Part shown: positions 33,589-44,414 of the stretch, in pieces | How positions within the stretch are numbered: the stretch's first letter is position 1 | How the letters are laid out: each line of letters starts with the position of its first letter | Origin: an uncultured Gammaproteobacteria bacterium | GTDB taxonomy: Bacteria; Pseudomonadota; Gammaproteobacteria; Arenicellales; JAANXG01 | Assembly (NCBI GenBank): GCA_947258785.1 | Contig: CAMYJT010000013.1 | Span: 82,732-146,731, forward strand | Length of the DNA: 64,000 nt | Direction: 5' to 3' | The notes under the pieces: generated by a model | Databases searched by the model: none | What the model saw: only the letters and a program-made list of their open reading frames with translations | Told to the model about the DNA's origin: nothing | Program-made: the position numbers and the translations under genes

Positions 33589-34896
33589 ATGCGGGAAACC
33601 AAACGTAACGCGATGCGGTTGCCGGCGGTGGCGCTGGGCTTGTTGATGGCGGGTATGGCCGCCGGACAGATCGACATCGAGAAGGCCACCAACGGCGAAG
33701 ACGCGGACGACCCGCCGGGCCCCAGCATCCCTGTGGGTGATCCGGTCTCCTGGACCTATGTCGTCACCAATACATCAGCTGCGACCGGGGTGTTTCACCC
33801 GCTGCGAAATGTGGAGGTGACCGACATGCCGGGGGGTGTGGCCATCAACTGCACGTGGCCGGAAGCGAATCTGCCCGGCGTCTTGCTTCTTGGGGGTGAC
33901 CAAGCATTTTGCACGGCCGGCGGAACGGCGGTAGCGGGCCAGTACAAAAATCTCGGTAAGGTAGAGGCCTGTGACGACGGTAACAGCGAGGTCGGGGTTG
34001 GCTGCCAGCCGCCGCCATTGGGGAGGATCTGGTCTGATGAGGACGCCAGCCATTACCTGGGCTTTGCCCTGTTGACCGATATCGGGGATTTCGTTTGGGA
34101 CGACATTAACGGCAACGGGATTCAAGACGGCGGCGAACCGGGCGTCGACGATGTCGTCGTTAATCTCTTGCAGCCCGAGTTGAACGGGATTTGCGGCTCC
34201 GGTAACGAGACCTTGGTCGACTCGACAATGACCGGCGACAATCCGGCAACGCCAGAGACCGAGCAGGGCTTTTACCTGTTCGGCAACCTCGTCCCGCTTC
34301 AGTCCTATTGTGTGGAAATCATCAAGCCGGTGGATTTCGATTGCACAAACGACAATCAGGGCACCGACGACGCGCTGGACAGCGACTTCGTCGACCAGGA
34401 TGACGGAACCTGCCTGACCGCCGATCCCGATCAAAACCCAATCAGCCGGCCCGATCTGAACTGGGATGCAGGCCTGCTCCGCGCGGCGGGTGGCGGTGGC
34501 GAGGGTTGCACCCCCGGCTACTGGAAGCAACCGCATCACTTCGGTTCGTGGACCATTTATGCCCCGGACGACGCGTTCTCGGTCGTGTTCGGGGTCGACT
34601 ACGACAAGACCCTGCTCGAAGCCCTCTGGACCGGCGGCGGCGGAAAGAAGGCGCTCGGCCGCCACGCGGTGGCGGCGTTGCTCAATGCCACCTCCGACGG
34701 CGTGGATGCCGACTTCACCCCATTCGAAGTGATCGGCCTCGTCCGGGACGCCTGGGCCAGCGGTGACTTCGAGGGTGCCAAGAATCAACTCGCAGCGGCG
34801 AACGAGCAGCACTGCGACCTCGGCCGCAATCCCGGCGACAACGGTGGCAAGAAGCCGAAGAACAAGAAAAAGAACAAGAAAAAGAACAAGAAATAA
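33589..34896 (+). CDS. Secreted SdrD-B-like surface protein with Lys/Asn tail
   Basis: 435 residues. A signal peptide (about 1-26, LPAVALGLLMAGMAAG) is followed by a DUF11/DUF7507-like adhesion module (about 27-160: KATNGEDADDPPGPSIPVGD, SWTYVVTNTS). An SdrD-B-type Ca-binding beta-domain (about 163-300) has IGDFVWDDINGNGIQDGGEP. A Cys-containing domain beginning EGCTPGYWKQPHHFGSW (about 304-415) is next, and a tail of Lys and Asn (KKPKNKKKNKKKNKK) ends the protein. It is probably exported and cell-surface or matrix associated; the strongly cationic tail could bind an acidic polysaccharide. The ATG follows GAGGAGG. Confidence 0.75.
   Translation: MRETKRNAMRLPAVALGLLMAGMAAGQIDIEKATNGEDADDPPGPSIPVGDPVSWTYVVTNTSAATGVFHPLRNVEVTDMPGGVAINCTWPEANLPGVLLLGGDQAFCTAGGTAVAGQYKNLGKVEACDDGNSEVGVGCQPPPLGRIWSDEDASHYLGFALLTDIGDFVWDDINGNGIQDGGEPGVDDVVVNLLQPELNGICGSGNETLVDSTMTGDNPATPETEQGFYLFGNLVPLQSYCVEIIKPVDFDCTNDNQGTDDALDSDFVDQDDGTCLTADPDQNPISRPDLNWDAGLLRAAGGGGEGCTPGYWKQPHHFGSWTIYAPDDAFSVVFGVDYDKTLLEALWTGGGGKKALGRHAVAALLNATSDGVDADFTPFEVIGLVRDAWASGDFEGAKNQLAAANEQHCDLGRNPGDNGGKKPKNKKKNKKKNKK
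34850..34896 (+). repeat. AAG/AAC-rich 12-bp tandem repeat in the 3' end of the gene
   Basis: AAGAACAAGAAA-type units repeat about three times and encode the KNKK tail. Such low-complexity runs can vary in length by slippage. Confidence 0.75.
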
Positions 34897-36821
<1,925 letters not shown>

Positions 36822-36824
<3 letters not shown>

Positions 36825-37070
36825 CCCGAATATTGCACCAAGGCGGCGAAAATCAGCGCTATCGACATAATTGATATAGCGAATTTACTCAAATGCGTAA
36901 GTGACACTTTGTACCCGGGCAATCGCCTATCGCGGCCCTGGCTCGATCTCGAACGCCTGCACTGGCGCTTCACTCAACCCATAGCCGGCTATGGGTTTCG
37001 CTCCAGCGCTGTGCGCAGCTGCCCGATCTCTTCGCCAGCTTCCGCGATCCTTGGTGCAATATCCGGGCTA
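36822..37070 (+). repeat. Dispersed inverted-repeat element (MITE-like), copy 4
   Basis: 249 bp, the best-preserved copy. The left end TAGCCCGAATATTGCACCAA continues GGCGGCGAA; the right end is GATCCTTGGTGCAATATCCGGGCTA. The core has GGCTCGATCTCGAACGCCTG and the hairpin CCCATAGCCGGCTATGGG. It fills the whole gap between the convergent pgm and phosphoribulokinase genes. Both genes use the element's terminal TAG as stop codon, one on each strand. Confidence 0.9.
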
Positions 37071-37946
37071 GGTGCTCGTCCCGGTGTTTTTCTGCGCCAT
37101 CAGCGCCCGGATGCGCGGTGGCAGCACCAGCTCCATAGCCAGTCCCATCTTGCCCCCCGAGACCACAATCGAGTTGGGGCGGGACATGTATGAGTTGTGC
37201 AGCATCCGAAGCAAATACGGAAAGTCCTGGTCGCCGTGTTCCCGAAATCGGATGACTACGGCACTTTCGTCGGGCGTGGGGATGTCGCGGGCGATAAACG
37301 GATTTGACGTATCCACCAGGGGTACGCGTTGGAAATTGATGTCGGTGCGCGAGAACTGTGGGGTGATGTAGTGGACGAAATCGTACATACGGCGCAGGAT
37401 GGTGTCGGTGACCTGTTCTGCCGCGTAACCGCGTTCGGCGGTGTCGCGGTGAATCTTTTGTATCCATTCCAGGTTGACGACCGGTACCACGCCGATCAAC
37501 AGATCGACATGCTGGGCCACATCGATGTCTCCACACACCACTCCGCCGTGCAGTCCCTCATAGAACAACAGGTCGGTGCCTTCCGGTATCGGGGTCCAGT
37601 CGGTAAAAGTACCGGGTGCCTGATGGTACGGTGCTGCTTCGTCTTCGCTGTGCAGATAACGCCGGATTTCACCGGTCCCGGACTCCCCGTAGCTCCGGAA
37701 CAGATTTTCCAGTTTGTCGAAAAGATTGGCATCGGGACCGAAGTGACTGAGATTGAAGTGCTTTTTTTCATGCTCCTGGATGACCGCCTTCATTTCCCGG
37801 CGGTTGTAGCGATGGAAGCTGTCGCCCCCCACGATTACCGGATTGATGTGCTCGCGGCGGAATATGTGTTCCATCGCCGTCTTCACGGTGGATGTGCCGG
37901 CACCCGACGAACCGGTAATCGCGATGATGGGATGCTGTTCTGACAT
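37068..37946 (-). CDS. prkB: Phosphoribulokinase (proteobacterial type)
   Basis: 292 residues. Phosphorylates ribulose-5-phosphate to ribulose-1,5-bisphosphate, the Rubisco substrate, so it marks a Calvin cycle. Landmarks: ITGSSGAGTSTVKTAM (P-loop, about 10-25), VGGDSFHRYNRREM, FNLSHFGPDANLFDKLE, LLFYEGLHGGVVCGDIDVAQ, VPVVNLEWIQKIHRD and PFIARDIPTPDESAVVIRF. Length and order fit the class I octameric bacterial enzyme. Rubisco genes are not in the window. The stop codon TAG (37068-37070) is formed by the end of inverted-repeat copy 4. Confidence 0.96.
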   Translation of the reverse strand: MSEQHPIIAITGSSGAGTSTVKTAMEHIFRREHINPVIVGGDSFHRYNRREMKAVIQEHEKKHFNLSHFGPDANLFDKLENLFRSYGESGTGEIRRYLHSEDEAAPYHQAPGTFTDWTPIPEGTDLLFYEGLHGGVVCGDIDVAQHVDLLIGVVPVVNLEWIQKIHRDTAERGYAAEQVTDTILRRMYDFVHYITPQFSRTDINFQRVPLVDTSNPFIARDIPTPDESAVVIRFREHGDQDFPYLLRMLHNSYMSRPNSIVVSGGKMGLAMELVLPPRIRALMAQKNTGTST

Positions 37947-38079
37947 GCCTTTTTATCATTCCCGGCGGCGGTCTCCGGCCGGCCGGTGAAAACTCTACCT
38001 CCTCATGCTGGCCGTTTCATCCCACCAAAAGAGTCAAGAACCAAGAAAACATCACGTAAAGCGGGGCGCCAAAGCCTAC

Positions 38080-38238
38080 TAACCCCAATATTGCACAAGG
38101 TTGGCGACAAGAGCTAGTACGTTGTTTGGCATAAGAAATGCGATCAATGCGTAAGGCTATGCATTTCGTTCCAGCGCGGCGGTCTTACCGGCCGAGCCTG
38201 CGACGACGCGCGGGACAAGTCCCTTCACCATCATCCGG
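38080..38238 (+). repeat. Inverted-repeat element, copy 5 (right end deleted)
   Basis: The left end TAACCCCAATATTGCACAAG and the core (GGCTATGCATTTCGTTCCAG, GACAAGTCCCTTCACCATCA) belong to the long subfamily with copies 2 and 6. After CATCATCCGG at 38238 the similarity stops abruptly and the sequence enters a response-regulator reading frame. The right inverted repeat is missing, so a deletion joined the element to that gene. Confidence 0.7.
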
Positions 38239-38457
38239 CGCGTTTTGTTTATCGACGATCACCCCTTGTTCCGAGCCGGGCTGACCCAGCTCATCGAATC
38301 GGCCGGCGATGAATTGGAACTCGTTGGAGAAGCGTCGAGCGGGGCGGATGGCATTGCCCGAGTCGAGCAGCTCCGTTCCGATCTCACCCTCCTCGACGTC
38401 ATCATGCACGATATGAGCGGTGTCGAAGTCGCGACGTGGGCAGTGGCGCGAACGTAA
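38239..38457 (+). pseudogene. Truncated response-regulator receiver domain (NarL/LuxR type)
   Basis: The frame reads RVLFIDDHPLFRAGLTQLIE, then LELVGEASSGADGIARVEQL, LTLLDVIMHDMSGVEVATW and stops at 38457. This is the first ~70 residues of a NarL-type receiver with the acidic pocket (DDH) and phospho-acceptor Asp (LLDV). The start codon is missing, replaced by the broken end of repeat copy 5, and everything after the fourth strand, including the DNA-binding domain, is absent. It is a remnant. Confidence 0.72.
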
Positions 38458-38611
38458 ATCACTTGATCTACACCTACCGAAAGAACCGCTGGCCCACATG
38501 AAAAATCGGAACTGACAGGACGCCGGCTGCTTCCGCGGGTACGGGCTGGTAAAGCGGTGTTCAAGGTCTACGCTATGGGTAACGAGTGGGCCGGCGCACA
38601 GCCTCAACGAG

Positions 38612-40012
38612 ATGAAAATACCTGTCCTCACCATGGGTGTTCTTGCCCTGCTGACGATCGGGCCCGCGGCCCAAAGCGAGATTTCCTGCAGGGACTGCGG
38701 AGACTCGCCGATTTTCGGCCCACAAGCTGCACATGGCTGTTACGGGTGGCGAACCGGTATGCGGGCGGATGACGGGACCGGCTCTGTGCAGCCGATATGT
38801 TTTGATCTGGATTTTTCCAATGACATCGGCGGTTTTCACACGCGGGGCGGCACAGGGATTCTGTTTCCAGCGTATTACGTGAGCGGGGCATTCTCGCCCG
38901 GGGGATCTGTGTCGGATCTGGTGAGCCGGACCGCCAGGGTGCGCGACCGTTATCTCGAAGCATTGAACGATACAAAGAGTTTCAAAGGGGTATACGCCAC
39001 GGCGCAGCTGGAACGCTCTGCCGATGACGGCGGCGACGAGAGTTTGCTGGCCTTGGAGTGGGAGTTGTTCGACGAAGGTTGGTACGAGGCCAACAAGGAC
39101 CTCGACAAAAAGAAAATCGAGACCAAGGTCCAGTTTTTTCAGATGCTGAGAGATTTGCGCATCCACGAGCATAATGAACGAACCCACAGGCTCAAGGTCT
39201 TGGGAAACACCGTGCATTTGTACCAGGCACAGAAAAGGCACAAAATTCTTGAGCGCCTGCTTCCCAAGTATGCGCAAAGACTGGAGAGCGGTTACGCAAC
39301 GATGGCGGAGTTTCAGCGGGTCGCTTATCAGTATCGACGCTCCAGAATCGACCTGACCCATTATTCAGGTCTCACCCGCAGTAAACTCTCCCCGACAGAA
39401 TTCACTCTGCTCAACAACATCGAACGGTTTGCGCTCAAGGACAACCGGGCGCTTGCCGAACTGGCAATGTTGAATTCCTATGACCTGGCGCTCCAGGATT
39501 TGTTCATCGACCGCAGCGAGTTTTTTCCAAACTGGCTGGACGATCTTTCCGTACGCCTATACATGGAATACGATGAGAATCCCGTGTCCCGGGATCGGGA
39601 GAACATCTTCGGCTTGCAGGTGCGCATCCCACTCAATTTAGACCGTGGGCGCAACGGCTTGATCGATATTGAAAAAGCGGCGTACCGGGATCAACAACGA
39701 GCCATCAAGCTTCGTATCGGTCAGAGGATCGATTCGATATCCGAATCGTTCCGTTTCCAGCAAAAACGCATCGAGTCGATTTCGAGCGAACACCGTTTTC
39801 TAAAGACACAATGGAAACTTCAGGAAGAACGCGCGCGTCATACCCTGGCCGCATTGCCTGCGGTGCCGGAAAAGACCATTGAGGTGCTCGAATTAGAACT
39901 CAACCAAAAACAGGAAGACGTATTATTGGCGCGGCTGAAGGCATACGCAGAATTGCTGACTCTGGAGCACCTGGTGGCGCCGGAATCGCTGCGCGACTTA
40001 GTCCTCGACTAA
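38612..40012 (+). CDS. TolC-like outer-membrane export protein of the polysaccharide locus
   Basis: 466 residues. A signal peptide (about 1-22, MKIPVLTMGVLALLTIGPAA) precedes a Cys-rich start (CRDCGDSP). Long helices follow (about 110-330 and 370-460) with a TolC/OEP-like pattern: LDDLSVRLYMEYDENPVSRD, FGLQVRIPLNLDRGRNGLID, and long coiled-coil segments rich in Q, R, E. The strands around SVRLYMEYD and FGLQVRIPL match the barrel strands of OEP half-repeats. It would form the outer-membrane channel for the polymer made by the convergent Alg8-like synthase, or partner with the HlyD-like Alg44 protein. Its 3' end overlaps the synthase gene by 15 bp on the other strand. Confidence 0.68.
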   Translation: MKIPVLTMGVLALLTIGPAAQSEISCRDCGDSPIFGPQAAHGCYGWRTGMRADDGTGSVQPICFDLDFSNDIGGFHTRGGTGILFPAYYVSGAFSPGGSVSDLVSRTARVRDRYLEALNDTKSFKGVYATAQLERSADDGGDESLLALEWELFDEGWYEANKDLDKKKIETKVQFFQMLRDLRIHEHNERTHRLKVLGNTVHLYQAQKRHKILERLLPKYAQRLESGYATMAEFQRVAYQYRRSRIDLTHYSGLTRSKLSPTEFTLLNNIERFALKDNRALAELAMLNSYDLALQDLFIDRSEFFPNWLDDLSVRLYMEYDENPVSRDRENIFGLQVRIPLNLDRGRNGLIDIEKAAYRDQQRAIKLRIGQRIDSISESFRFQQKRIESISSEHRFLKTQWKLQEERARHTLAALPAVPEKTIEVLELELNQKQEDVLLARLKAYAELLTLEHLVAPESLRDLVLD

Positions 40013-42640
40013 GACGCGATTATCGCCGTCCGGAGGCGCCCAGTGGGCGTCGGCAGGAGTCCGCACCACGCCGGTCCAAGGGTGCCGTTCCGGGATGGAA
40101 AACGTCACCTCCGCGATCTCGTTGTCGTGGGTGTAGCCGCCATGGAGATTGATGTCTACGCCCGAACGGATGCTGCGAAGAGTGTTGAACGCGGAACTCC
40201 ATTGCAGCACGATGTGGCGTATATGAACTACCTCACTGTCCTCGAACCGGCTGTGATAGGTGCGCGATAGTTTGATATAACCATTCCCGCCCTTGCCCTT
40301 GTTCCAAGCACCGTTCACAAACAATTTGCGGGCATCACACGCATACACCTGGTCAAAGGCAATCGGATGACGGCCGCTGTTGAAAATGTGTACATTGTTG
40401 ATCACACAATGGGTAGCCAGCTTGGCGCTGATCGCATCGACGGCGTATTCAGGGTAGGGATTCTCATAAAGAAACTGCACTTGTTCCGGGTCCACCGTGC
40501 CGATCCGTTGCTCGATGCTGAAGTCTCGCAACTGGACGTGCGATACGGGCGTCAATCTGAGAATCCGGGTCGTGCCGGCTGCGAGGTGTAATCCAATGGG
40601 ATGGAGTATATCCACGCCGTTCTCGTACATACGGGTCACCTGTACCAGCTTTTGCCGCAGATACGGATATTCCCGTTTCCACACCTGGGCGCCGATGTCG
40701 GTCAAGAATCGGGGATCATTGGGCGCCTTCACCAGAAGAAAATCTCCAGGCCTGACGTGCAGGGTATCAGAGAGGCGCAGGGAACGATCTCCGGGGCGGG
40801 CATCCCGGGCGAGGCGGGTCCGTGATTCGTCGTTCAGTTTGCCGTGCAGGGCGATGACGGCGTTATGCGGGCGTTGCAGGTGTGATACCAGACGCGTTTG
40901 GTCGGGCCCCTTTCCCTGCAGTACTACGTGGCTTTTCAGCCGTAACGGCTGAAAAAGATCGATATGTCCCGCCGGCAGCCGCACGAATGAATCCCGGTCA
41001 TCCGGTAGCCGGTCAATCGCGTACTGTAATGCCGCGGCGTCGTCCTGGCCGTCATCGGGAACCACACCGTAACGCCGAGCATCGGCAAACGCCCGCGCAT
41101 CCGAGAGACGAAAAAATTCCAGATCGGGCACGGTTATGGCGCCTTCGGTAAGCGCCAGGGTAAATAGAAACATGCCGTACGAGGCGATCATCAGATAGGA
41201 AGGCAGCCATCTGGCAAACGGATGCTTGATTTCGGCAACGCTGTTATCGCTGCTCTGCTTGTCGCCACCCTTGGACCATTTTTGATCCGAGAGATGGAAA
41301 TACGCCCGGATCTTGATGATCGCCCCCACCCATTGGTTATACAGCATCAACGGTATGGTGAGCATACTCACCCGATGCCCGCGGAAGGCGATGACGAGCA
41401 TCTGAATGACCCGCACCATGAACACCCAGGCGATGTAGAAGGGCAGATAGATGAATGACTTGAAGATGGTCAGTATGATCGCACCGGTAATCCCCACCAA
41501 CGACGTCCACATGGATAACCTCTGATCGAGGATGGCGATCCAGATAAACAACCCGGTGGTCCGCCAGCCCAGTGCAAGCGCGCGGTCGTTGTTACGCAGG
41601 GTGTTGCCGTACCAGCGGTACGGCAGAGACGTGCTTACCGAAAGAAAATTGGCGTCCCGGCTCTCCAGAGAGTAGGTCGTTACGTCAGGGATATACAGCA
41701 TGTTCCATTTATTCTTGAGCAGGTAAAACCAGGTACTCTTGTCGTCGCCCATGAGAAATCTGAATTTACCGTGACGCCAATGCGTGATGACATCCTGCTC
41801 GATCATGTGGATAAAGTCTTCCTTGACGATAATCGAGCTGCGGATGATCGAGAATCTGCCGGTCAGGGTGAGCACCTTATTGGCTAGGGCCTGTGACTGA
41901 AACAACACATGCCGTTGACCGAACTTCAGGTTGAACCAGTCCTTGTACCACTGCGAGCGCGTATTGATGTAAGCGACCTCGTTCGTGGTCAACGCCCCCA
42001 GGTCCCGAAACACAGAAAAATAAGGAATGGTCTTCCGCAGTGTGTGGCTTTCCAGATAACTGTCTCCGTCCATGAAAATAGTGACGCTGTTGGGCTCATC
42101 ATTGTACCGCCTAGCGATCGCGCGCAAGGCGTGCCCCATAGCGATGCGTTTGCCTTGACTCTGGCGCTGCAGGACGAGTTCCACCTTATAGCGGACGGGA
42201 TGCGCATCGTACACGGCGCTGATGACCGCATCGTCCTGATCCGACCCGGTTGCCACGACGACGGTGGCGCGGCAGGGGATCGTGGCGAGTTCGGAGAAGA
42301 TCGATTGGAAGGCCTCGACGGACACCCAAGGCTCTTCCTTGAACGAAGGGATCATGAAGAAGATGTGCTCCGGATACTTTTCGGCTTCCGGCCACGACTT
42401 CACCTTACGTTGCAATTTGGGGTAGCGGAAAGAGGCATAGATCAGTGAGCGTACGTAATGGGTCACCTGCCAGCCATAGCGCCACATCGCGAACAGACCC
42501 AGGACGATAATCGTTTCGTTTTTGACGTAATAAAAATACGGCCACATGGAATACGCGAGGGCGAAGGCAATAAGAAAATAGCTTATGCCCGGGGTGATGA
42601 AGGAGATGAGTCCTTCTTTTCTGCCATACCGCTTTATCAT
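39998..42640 (-). CDS. Alg8-type polysaccharide synthase fused to a C-terminal beta-helix domain
   Basis: 880 residues. The N-terminal ~490 residues are an Alg8-like GT2 synthase: membrane helices at the start, FFMIPSFKEEPWVSVEAFQ, the metal-binding FMDGDSYLESHTL, TLTGRFSIIRSSI, HWRHGKFRFLMGDDKSTWF and the acceptor-channel RWYGNTLRNNDRAL, then the C-terminal helices. These match mannuronan synthase Alg8 motif by motif. After a last helix (YLMIASYGMFLFTLAL) the chain continues into a parallel beta-helix domain (about 540-880) of the pectate-lyase/epimerase superfamily: ARRYGVVPDDGQDDAAALQY, VRLPAGHIDLF, VVLQGKGPDQTRL and DINLHGGYTHDNEI. The alginate-epimerase DPHD motif is not seen. Alg8 alone is about 494 residues, so this is a fusion in which synthesis and extracytoplasmic modification or cleavage are linked. 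It follows the Alg44-like gene by 8 bp. Confidence 0.88.
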   Translation of the reverse strand: MIKRYGRKEGLISFITPGISYFLIAFALAYSMWPYFYYVKNETIIVLGLFAMWRYGWQVTHYVRSLIYASFRYPKLQRKVKSWPEAEKYPEHIFFMIPSFKEEPWVSVEAFQSIFSELATIPCRATVVVATGSDQDDAVISAVYDAHPVRYKVELVLQRQSQGKRIAMGHALRAIARRYNDEPNSVTIFMDGDSYLESHTLRKTIPYFSVFRDLGALTTNEVAYINTRSQWYKDWFNLKFGQRHVLFQSQALANKVLTLTGRFSIIRSSIIVKEDFIHMIEQDVITHWRHGKFRFLMGDDKSTWFYLLKNKWNMLYIPDVTTYSLESRDANFLSVSTSLPYRWYGNTLRNNDRALALGWRTTGLFIWIAILDQRLSMWTSLVGITGAIILTIFKSFIYLPFYIAWVFMVRVIQMLVIAFRGHRVSMLTIPLMLYNQWVGAIIKIRAYFHLSDQKWSKGGDKQSSDNSVAEIKHPFARWLPSYLMIASYGMFLFTLALTEGAITVPDLEFFRLSDARAFADARRYGVVPDDGQDDAAALQYAIDRLPDDRDSFVRLPAGHIDLFQPLRLKSHVVLQGKGPDQTRLVSHLQRPHNAVIALHGKLNDESRTRLARDARPGDRSLRLSDTLHVRPGDFLLVKAPNDPRFLTDIGAQVWKREYPYLRQKLVQVTRMYENGVDILHPIGLHLAAGTTRILRLTPVSHVQLRDFSIEQRIGTVDPEQVQFLYENPYPEYAVDAISAKLATHCVINNVHIFNSGRHPIAFDQVYACDARKLFVNGAWNKGKGGNGYIKLSRTYHSRFEDSEVVHIRHIVLQWSSAFNTLRSIRSGVDINLHGGYTHDNEIAEVTFSIPERHPWTGVVRTPADAHWAPPDGDNRVLVED

Positions 42641-42648
42641 GGCCTGAC

Positions 42649-44052
42649 CTAGAAAGTCTTTATCCAGACCTTTACACGTGTGTTGGGAGGCAGCCGGACG
42701 TCGTCGTTGGTGAACTCGAGCCGAATCAACGTTTCGTTGAGACTGGCCTCCTGGGTGACTGTTGCGTTGCTGTTCGCAGAGGAGTAACCGACCGCCACGA
42801 CCCTCGCCTCGTAGTCCGTGTCCGTGGAGGGGGCGTACACTTTCGCATCCATACCAATTTTTATCTTCAATGCATCTTCAGCCAAGAGCTTCAGGAAAAC
42901 ATGCGGAGAGCTGTTTTTTTCAATTAGAATCATGACGTCGTTCGGTGTGACGTAACTCCCCACCGATCGCTGCACATGGAACACCCTGCCTCCGATTGGG
43001 GCGGAAACGTTTTGTTGGGACTGCCGTTCAGCCAGCACGTCGCGCTCGTTTTGCAGGCTGCTTTTCTGGCGATCCAGGACGTCGATCTTTTGGTTGATCA
43101 ATTCCCGGTCCTGTTGTGATTCGTCCAGCGCCCGTTGATAGTTGATCAAGGCCTGCTGGTACTGGTTTTCGACGAAACTGAAGTCTTTGATGGATATGAT
43201 TCGTTTATAAAACAAACGTTGTGCGTTTTGGTATTGAAACTCTTGTTTATACAGTTTTTGTTTCAGAGTCGCGACCAGAACCTCATTGCCACTTGCACGC
43301 TGCAGTTTTAAAGACTGTATTTGTTGTTCGATGGCCTGCAGAGACTTGTCGATGTTGGTCAAAGAGATCGCCACCTCCGGGTTCTCAATGATAAATATCG
43401 GCGTTCCCGCATCTACAAAAGTGTTGGGCTCAACATGTACCGCCTTTACTACGCCCCGGGCATTGGCGGTAATTTTTTCTATGTTGCCGGTCACTACACC
43501 GGTTGCGTGGATGCGGTAGACGGTGTTGTAAAACAACACAGCGATGACGAACACGACGAACAGCACGCCAATGGACAGGGATACATAGCTCTTTGCCTTA
43601 AAGTGCCTGGTCAGGCCCTCGGCCTCCAGATCCGTGAGGGTTATGGCGTCTTCGATGGGAGTCGCGACCCCAGGCGTGGTGACCACCGAAACGAGGTCTT
43701 CGACATTGCCGATCTTGCCGTCAACCGCGTGTTCGATGTATTGGCGCAGAACCCGCTTGTTAGGTCTCGACAGATTGTGAAACTCGAACCCGGCTACATT
43801 TCCGCGCCGGGACTTGAACTGCAGCTCGACCTTCAAACTGAAGGAGGAGTCCGGCATCGGGATGACGCACTGGGCCGGGATAATCTGGTCGCGTTCGAGG
43901 TCCATGTCGAAGGCCTCTACCCCGATGCCGATGATGGACCAATCCCGCGCGCGGTAAGGTTTGCCATCGATCTCCAACAACAGGGGAAGATCCACCCGGT
44001 GGGCCTTGCGCTTATAATTCGCTTCTCTGATCGGGACCGCGAACATAATCAA
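42649..44052 (-). CDS. Alg44-type PilZ-HlyD co-polymerase
   Basis: 467 residues. An N-terminal PilZ domain (about 12-115) has both c-di-GMP contacts: RKAHR (RxxxR) and DWSIIGIG (D-x-S-x-x-G). One membrane helix (SIGVLFVVFVIAVLFYNTVY) is followed by a HlyD/biotin-lipoyl-like adaptor: VHVEPNTFVDAGTPIFIIEN, a long coiled-coil hairpin (about 230-345) and VSAPIGGRVFHVQRSVGSYV. This is the architecture of Alg44, the c-di-GMP receptor that switches on the Alg8 polymerase and bridges the periplasm. With the intact motif, polymer synthesis here is predicted to need c-di-GMP. First gene of the two-gene unit with the synthase fusion. Confidence 0.9.
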   Translation of the reverse strand: MIMFAVPIREANYKRKAHRVDLPLLLEIDGKPYRARDWSIIGIGVEAFDMDLERDQIIPAQCVIPMPDSSFSLKVELQFKSRRGNVAGFEFHNLSRPNKRVLRQYIEHAVDGKIGNVEDLVSVVTTPGVATPIEDAITLTDLEAEGLTRHFKAKSYVSLSIGVLFVVFVIAVLFYNTVYRIHATGVVTGNIEKITANARGVVKAVHVEPNTFVDAGTPIFIIENPEVAISLTNIDKSLQAIEQQIQSLKLQRASGNEVLVATLKQKLYKQEFQYQNAQRLFYKRIISIKDFSFVENQYQQALINYQRALDESQQDRELINQKIDVLDRQKSSLQNERDVLAERQSQQNVSAPIGGRVFHVQRSVGSYVTPNDVMILIEKNSSPHVFLKLLAEDALKIKIGMDAKVYAPSTDTDYEARVVAVGYSSANSNATVTQEASLNETLIRLEFTNDDVRLPPNTRVKVWIKTF

Positions 44053-44414
44053 TCACGTACTCTGGACGAACAAATTGATTCGCCACACTGCTCACCAGTG
44101 CGCAAACCCGGACACCCACCAAGACGGCTTTTTATCGCTCGGTTCTCTACTACTTACAAAGATAGACGGTAACCGCTTTTTTTCAACGAGCGCTTGGCAT
44201 AACATGCTGATTATTAATACCTTTATTCGGCGCCCCGCAGTTGCAGCGATGTGCCGATCAAGGTAGACGATGCCGCTGAAGCGCATGGCTGGGGAGAAGG
44301 CCGCGCCCGGAGGCACCCGACCGGGGCGCAGGCGCCTTGTAAACAAGCAGGGAGGCATTATTCTTGAGTCATAGGGCTGTTTAATACGCAGATAACTCAG
44401 GGGGGTTCAAAACC
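44053..44414. other. Divergent promoter region of the polysaccharide locus
   Basis: 362 bp between the Alg44-like gene (minus) and ugd (plus). AT-rich patches near 44130-44145, 44175-44185 and 44205-44225 stand out, but no -35/-10 pair is convincing. GGGGGGTTC just before the ugd ATG serves as ribosome-binding site. Confidence 0.4.

Noticed and set aside
44130..44230. Promoters in the Alg44/ugd divergent region
   Set aside because: AT-rich patches are visible but no -35/-10 pair with acceptable spacing could be chosen.
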